From positions 37,349-46,596 of the forward strand of contig CAYLKS010000020.1 in NCBI GenBank assembly GCA_964384205.1: a DNA stretch of 9,248 bases. Reading direction: 5' to 3'. A program made the translations under genes and the position numbers. This stretch comes from CAYLKS01 sp964384205 [NCBI: uncultured bacterium] (GTDB taxonomy: Bacteria; JAGOEH01). This document shows positions 5,771 to 9,248 of this stretch, in pieces (position 1 is the stretch's first letter; each line of letters starts with the position of its first letter). The notes under the pieces are model-generated. The model was given only the letters and a program-made list of their open reading frames with translations. It searched no databases and was not told the origin of the DNA.

Positions 5771-7978
5771 ATGAATCTTAAGAAAGTTTTTTTTGTTATA
5801 GGTGTTTATGTTTTTATTTTAATTTCATCATGTGGCAGGAAGGCTCAAAGGCTTAATATAGTGCCATTACCTACTATTATGGAGATAAAAAAAGGAGAAT
5901 TTCATTTCTCTAATAATACTGAATTTATTTTTGATGAATCAAATGAGAAATTGAACTTTATAGTTAGTAAATTAAAAGAATTAACTGATTATGGTTATAA
6001 AGATGGGCAGAAAAATTATATTATATTTAAGTTAGTGCAGGATACATCTTTAGGGAAAGAAGGGTATGAGCTTTTAATAACAGGAGATACAGTTTTAGCA
6101 AAAGCTAATACAGAACATGGAATTTTTTATTCTTATATTACTTTAAAGCAAATTTTATTGGATAAGAGTATTAATGATAATAAAAAAGGGATCTTGCCTG
6201 CGGTGTATATCAAGGATAAGCCGATATTTGGCTGGAGGGGCTTTGAATTGGATTGTGGCAGACATTTCTTTAGCGTAGAAACAATAAAAAAATATTTAGA
6301 TTATTTAGCTTTTTATAAATTAAATACTTTCCATTGGCATTTGACAGAAGATCAGGGGTGGCGAATAGAAATAAAGAAATATCCAGAGTTGACAAAGATT
6401 GGAGCTTATAGACATGAGACACCGGATAGTATTTACGGTGGTTATTATACTCAGGAGCAAATTAAAGAAGTGGTGAAATATGCAGAAGAAAGATTTATTA
6501 ATGTAGTTCCAGAAATTGAGATGCCAGGGCATTGCAGTGCTGCTCTTGCTACTTTTCCTGAGCTATCCTGTAGAGGTGAGAGAATAGAGGTGCCTTCCGG
6601 TTTTGGTGTATTTGCAGATGTATATTGTGCTGGTAATGAGAAAACTTTTAAATTTCTTGAAGATGTATTATCGGAAGTGATTGAATTGTTCCCATCGAAA
6701 TATATTCATATTGGAGGAGATGAGGTTCCCAAAAATAGGTGGAAAGAATGCCCTAAGTGTCAGATGCGTATTAAAAAAGAACATCTTAAAAATGAAGAAG
6801 AATTGCAGAGTTATTTTATTAAAAGAATAGAAAAATTTTTAAATTCTCATGGAAAAACAATTATTGGTTGGGATGAAATTTTAGAAGGCGGAGTGGCTCC
6901 GTCAGCTGTTGTACAATCTTGGCGAGGATATGAAGGTGGTATTGAAGCTGCTAATCAAGATCATTTTGTAATAATGTCACCTAATAGCTATGTATATTTT
7001 AATTCTTCGGTTAAAGGTATAAATCTAAGAAAAGCTTATTCTTTTGATCCTATTCCTCAAGAATTGGATAGTAGTAAGGTTAATTTTATTTTAGGTTCTG
7101 AATGTTGTTTGTGGAGTGAATATATACCTGATGAAAAAAGACTGGATTATCAAGCTTTTCCGAGATTATTAGCATTTTCTGAAGTTCTATGGTCAAACAA
7201 GAAGGATTATGAAAATTTTAAAAGCAGGCTGGAAAAACAGTATAATATATTAGATTATTTTAAAGTTAATTATGGGCCTGAATCTGAAGATATTAATTAT
7301 AAATTAAGCTTTATTCCTGATAAAAAGGTAGTAAATGTTTCTCTTTTTGATTTAAATCCAGAATTGAAATATTTTTATGTTATTGGTAATGATACAATGC
7401 AATATTCAAAGCCTTTTGAAGTAGATAAGGGGAATGAGATATTAATTTTTACAAAAAGGAATGGCAAGTTATATGGCGAATATAAAAAAATTGTATTAAA
7501 TTTTCATAAGTTATTGGGAGAAAAGGTGAGTTTTGTTAATGCACCTAATGAGAAATATATTGGCTTAGGAGATTATAATTTGACTGATGGAATTAGAGCA
7601 TCAACGAATTTTTATGATGGACTTTGGAGTGGGGTTAAAGAAAAAGATCTTATTGCTGTTTTAGATTTGAAAAAAGAGATTAAACATATTGGAATAGGGA
7701 TGTTACAAAATGTTAATAGCTGGATATTTTTCCCTTCGAAATTAGAATTGTATATTTCAGAGAATGGAAAATCTTATATTAAATATGATGTTATTGTTCC
7801 AGATGTTAGCAAGAAGGATACTAAAGTACAGAAAAAGGATTTTATTTTTCCGAAAGAGTTACCGTCTAATATTAGGTCAATTAAAATTATTGCATATAAT
7901 ATAGGGAAATGTCCGCCGTGGCACAGGGGAGCAGGTGGGCAAGCATGGATTTTTGCTGATGAGATCTTAGGTTTATAA
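5771..7978 (+). CDS. GH20 beta-N-acetylhexosaminidase, lipoprotein
   Basis: A 735-residue exo-glycosidase that removes terminal beta-linked GlcNAc or GalNAc by substrate-assisted catalysis. A lipoprotein signal is visible: KK at 4-5, hydrophobic 6-18 and lipobox I-S-S-C21, so it should be membrane-anchored outside the cytoplasm. Domain order is GH20b (about 28-150, NIVPLP start), the catalytic barrel (about 152-490), a beta-sandwich linker (about 505-585) and a discoidin/F5-8C-like domain (about 590-735, with LTDGIRAS and GLWSGV). Catalytic-site residues include R156 (GWRGFELDCGRHF), HWHLTEDQGWR (188-198), EIEMPGH (248-254) and the D317-E318 pair in HIGGDE. A C327-x-x-C330 pair follows. The Shine-Dalgarno is an unusual AAGGGGGG (5759-5766) four bases before ATG. 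The likely substrates are host or microbial glycans or peptidoglycan fragments; linkage specificity cannot be told. Confidence 0.95.
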   Translation: MNLKKVFFVIGVYVFILISSCGRKAQRLNIVPLPTIMEIKKGEFHFSNNTEFIFDESNEKLNFIVSKLKELTDYGYKDGQKNYIIFKLVQDTSLGKEGYELLITGDTVLAKANTEHGIFYSYITLKQILLDKSINDNKKGILPAVYIKDKPIFGWRGFELDCGRHFFSVETIKKYLDYLAFYKLNTFHWHLTEDQGWRIEIKKYPELTKIGAYRHETPDSIYGGYYTQEQIKEVVKYAEERFINVVPEIEMPGHCSAALATFPELSCRGERIEVPSGFGVFADVYCAGNEKTFKFLEDVLSEVIELFPSKYIHIGGDEVPKNRWKECPKCQMRIKKEHLKNEEELQSYFIKRIEKFLNSHGKTIIGWDEILEGGVAPSAVVQSWRGYEGGIEAANQDHFVIMSPNSYVYFNSSVKGINLRKAYSFDPIPQELDSSKVNFILGSECCLWSEYIPDEKRLDYQAFPRLLAFSEVLWSNKKDYENFKSRLEKQYNILDYFKVNYGPESEDINYKLSFIPDKKVVNVSLFDLNPELKYFYVIGNDTMQYSKPFEVDKGNEILIFTKRNGKLYGEYKKIVLNFHKLLGEKVSFVNAPNEKYIGLGDYNLTDGIRASTNFYDGLWSGVKEKDLIAVLDLKKEIKHIGIGMLQNVNSWIFFPSKLELYISENGKSYIKYDVIVPDVSKKDTKVQKKDFIFPKELPSNIRSIKIIAYNIGKCPPWHRGAGGQAWIFADEILGL

Positions 7979-8008
7979 ATTATTTGATAAATCATCTTTT
8001 ATTTTTTT
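7970..8008 (+). terminator. Possible weak rho-independent terminator after GH20
   Basis: GGTTTAT (7970-7976) can pair with ATAAATC (7987-7993), one G:U pair, around a 10-base loop, overlapping the GH20 stop codon. A T-rich tract (TTTT at 7997-8000, TTTTTTT at 8002-8008) follows. The stem is mostly A:T, so its stability is doubtful. Confidence 0.35.
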
Positions 8009-8061
8009 AATTCAAGGAGGATGACGCCTCTTCTTTTCCCATATCTAAAATAAATTTGACC

Positions 8062-8089
8062 TTGACAAATTTATTTATATTATTATAAT
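8062..8089 (+). promoter_or_regulatory. Perfect-consensus sigma70-type promoter for the radical SAM gene
   Basis: TTGACA (8062-8067) and TATAAT (8084-8089) both match consensus at every position, with a 16-base spacer. Transcription would start near 8096, leaving a leader of only about 17 bases before ATG 8113, with GGA (8101-8103) as a weak Shine-Dalgarno core. Confidence 0.8.
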
Positions 8090-8112
8090 TAGAACAAAAA
8101 GGAAATAATTTT

Positions 8113-9048
8113 ATGTATAAATATTTATTTGGACCTGTGCCATCAAGACGGCTCGGTATGTCATTGGGAGTTGATTTAATTCCTCGTAAGGTTTGTTCTT
8201 TTAATTGTGTTTATTGTGAGGTTGGTAAAACTACAAATTTAACTACTGAGAGAAAAGAATATGTTTTATATGATGAAGTTATTTACGAGTTAGATAATTA
8301 TTTTAAAAATAATCCTGATCCTGATTATATTACTTTTTCTGGTTCAGGAGAACCTCTCTTAAATTCTCGAATTGGGGATGTTTTAGATTATATAAAAGAA
8401 AAAAGGCCTGATATACCTGTTGCAGTTTTAACCAATGGTTCATTATTTTATAATCCTGAAGTAAGGAAAGAATTATTAAAAGCTGATGTTGTTCTTCCAT
8501 CATTAGATGCAGCAACAGAAGAGACATTTAAAAAAATAAATATACCTGCACATAATATTTCTTTAAAAAATTACATTAAGGGGCTTGTTGAATTTAGAAA
8601 AGAATTTAAGGGCAAAATCTGGCTTGAGATTTTTATTTTACCTGATTATAATCTTAATAATAAAGATTTAGATGCATTAAAGTCGGCTATCCTGGAAATA
8701 AAACCTGACATGGTTCAACTCAATACTCTAGATAGGCCCGGAGTTATTCCTGGTTTAAAACCAGCAAATCATAAAGACTTTGAATATATTATAACTTATT
8801 GGGGATTAGATAATATAAAAATAATTTCCTCTGTACAAAAAAGAAAAAATATTCTATCTTATAGAAAGGATGCTGAGAATGCAATTCTTGAAACTATAGC
8901 AAGAAGACCTTGTACTATTGATGACTTAAGTCGTATACTTGGGATGCATGTAAATGAAATTAATAAATATATTGATGTATTAGAGTCAGATGGAAAAATT
9001 CAAACAGTGCGTCAGACAAGAGGTATTTTTTATCAATTAAAAGAATAA
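8113..9048 (+). CDS. Radical SAM protein (COG0731-type) with C-terminal winged helix-turn-helix
   Basis: A 311-residue protein starting with the family signature FGPVPSRRLGMSLGVDLIP. The [4Fe-4S]-SAM site C28-x3-C32-x2-C35 (CSFNCVYC) follows. Further barrel motifs are SGSGEP (76-81, the GGEP-like SAM contact), LTNGS (106-110) and PSLDAA (129-134). Residues about 253-311 form a winged helix: an AILETIARRP helix, TIDDLSRILGMHVNEINKYIDVLESDGKI as the HTH, and a short basic wing. This group is annotated as wybutosine-synthesis-related by distant likeness to TYW1. It lacks the flavodoxin domain, and a bacterial wyosine role is not expected, so its reaction is unknown. The winged helix suggests nucleic-acid or partner binding. 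It has its own strong promoter and ends four bases from the convergent Dabb gene. Confidence 0.9.
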   Translation: MYKYLFGPVPSRRLGMSLGVDLIPRKVCSFNCVYCEVGKTTNLTTERKEYVLYDEVIYELDNYFKNNPDPDYITFSGSGEPLLNSRIGDVLDYIKEKRPDIPVAVLTNGSLFYNPEVRKELLKADVVLPSLDAATEETFKKINIPAHNISLKNYIKGLVEFRKEFKGKIWLEIFILPDYNLNNKDLDALKSAILEIKPDMVQLNTLDRPGVIPGLKPANHKDFEYIITYWGLDNIKIISSVQKRKNILSYRKDAENAILETIARRPCTIDDLSRILGMHVNEINKYIDVLESDGKIQTVRQTRGIFYQLKE

Positions 9049-9052
9049 AACT

Positions 9053-9248
9053 TTAAAGGATATAGGCGGCTCTATCTTCTGTTACTTGATTGATAAATTC
9101 AAATTTGTCAGGATAAATCGTGTATTTATCGAGGTTATCAAATTTTTTAAATTCAGTAATTAAGACTATATCATAAGCAAAATTTATAGTATTTTCTGTT
9201 TTATTCCGATTTCTATTGATACTATTTCTTGAATTTTCACTTTTAGAG
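9053..9248 (-). CDS. Dabb (stress-responsive alpha/beta-barrel) domain protein, C-terminal part
   Basis: The minus-strand frame is open from the window's right edge to the TAA at 9055-9053, so the start lies outside. The 64 visible residues contain NFAYDIVLITEFKKFDNLDK, then YTIYPDKFEFINQV and the end EDRAAYIL. This matches the C-terminal half of Dabb domains, whose usual pattern is DLVL-x-SEF, then L-x-x-Y-x-x-HP-x-H, then a final short strand. These are small dimeric ferredoxin-like-fold proteins of mostly unknown function, some acting as cyclases or stress proteins. The customary HPEH is replaced by YPDK, so a histidine-based activity is unlikely here. It faces the radical SAM gene tail to tail across four bases. 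Confidence 0.8.
   Translation of the reverse strand, partial: SKSENSRNSINRNRNKTENTINFAYDIVLITEFKKFDNLDKYTIYPDKFEFINQVTEDRAAYIL

Noticed and set aside
8016-8040. AAGGAGG-ATG short frame (MTPLLFPYLK-stop) and a GAGG/CCTC hairpin before the radical SAM gene
   Set aside because: The purine run touches the ATG with no spacer, so it would not work as a ribosome site. It lies upstream of the promoter at 8062, so it is not a leader peptide, and the stem has only four pairs. The shared CAAGGAGGAT with 4481-4490 is probably chance.

Overview
This is an AT-rich window from a bacterium. All protein genes share the same AT-leaning codon use (AGA for Arg, TTA for Leu, AAT/AAA/ATT everywhere). Several proteins read closest to Bacteroidetes-type families: the pyruvate kinase with a TISDLR-like N-terminus, and the lipoprotein GH20 hexosaminidase with a C-terminal discoidin-like domain. 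The expression signals are not typical of Bacteroidetes. There are TTGACA/TATAAT promoters and purine-rich Shine-Dalgarno sites (AAAGGAG, AAGGAG). A low-GC anaerobe from or near the wider FCB group is a reasonable guess, but this is inference and the lineage is not settled by this window.

Layout, left to right. Positions 1-590 hold the C-terminal half of a GT4 glycosyltransferase cut by the window edge. A 412-base AT-rich gap follows, then pyruvate kinase (1003-2400, +). On the minus strand is a two-gene unit: a rubrerythrin-like diiron protein (4268-3759), followed 12 bases later by a PBP4-type D-Ala-D-Ala carboxypeptidase, dacB (3746-2397). The stop codons of dacB and pyk overlap tail to tail in one TTAA. 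The divergent region 4269-4969 contains the diiron gene promoter, two inverted repeats that look like operators, a decayed IS481-type transposase fragment (4494-4801) and the promoter of the next unit. That unit is an initiator tRNA-fMet (4970-5043), a Gph-like HAD phosphatase (5087-5755) and a GH20 beta-N-acetylhexosaminidase lipoprotein (5771-7978), closely spaced on the + strand. After a short gap with a possible terminator and a perfect-consensus promoter comes a radical SAM protein with a C-terminal winged helix (8113-9048). Four bases beyond its stop, on the minus strand, is the C-terminal part of a Dabb-domain protein (9248-9053), cut by the right edge.

How the parts fit: most genes are ordinary housekeeping or envelope functions: glycolysis, peptidoglycan trimming, glycan turnover, surface polysaccharide synthesis and iron/oxidative stress. 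I see no defence system, CRISPR array, prophage or biosynthetic cluster. The points most worth checking are the U1:U72 initiator tRNA, the inverted repeats upstream of the diiron gene, the radical SAM-winged helix protein of unknown substrate, and the two tail-to-tail gene pairs that share or nearly share their stops.
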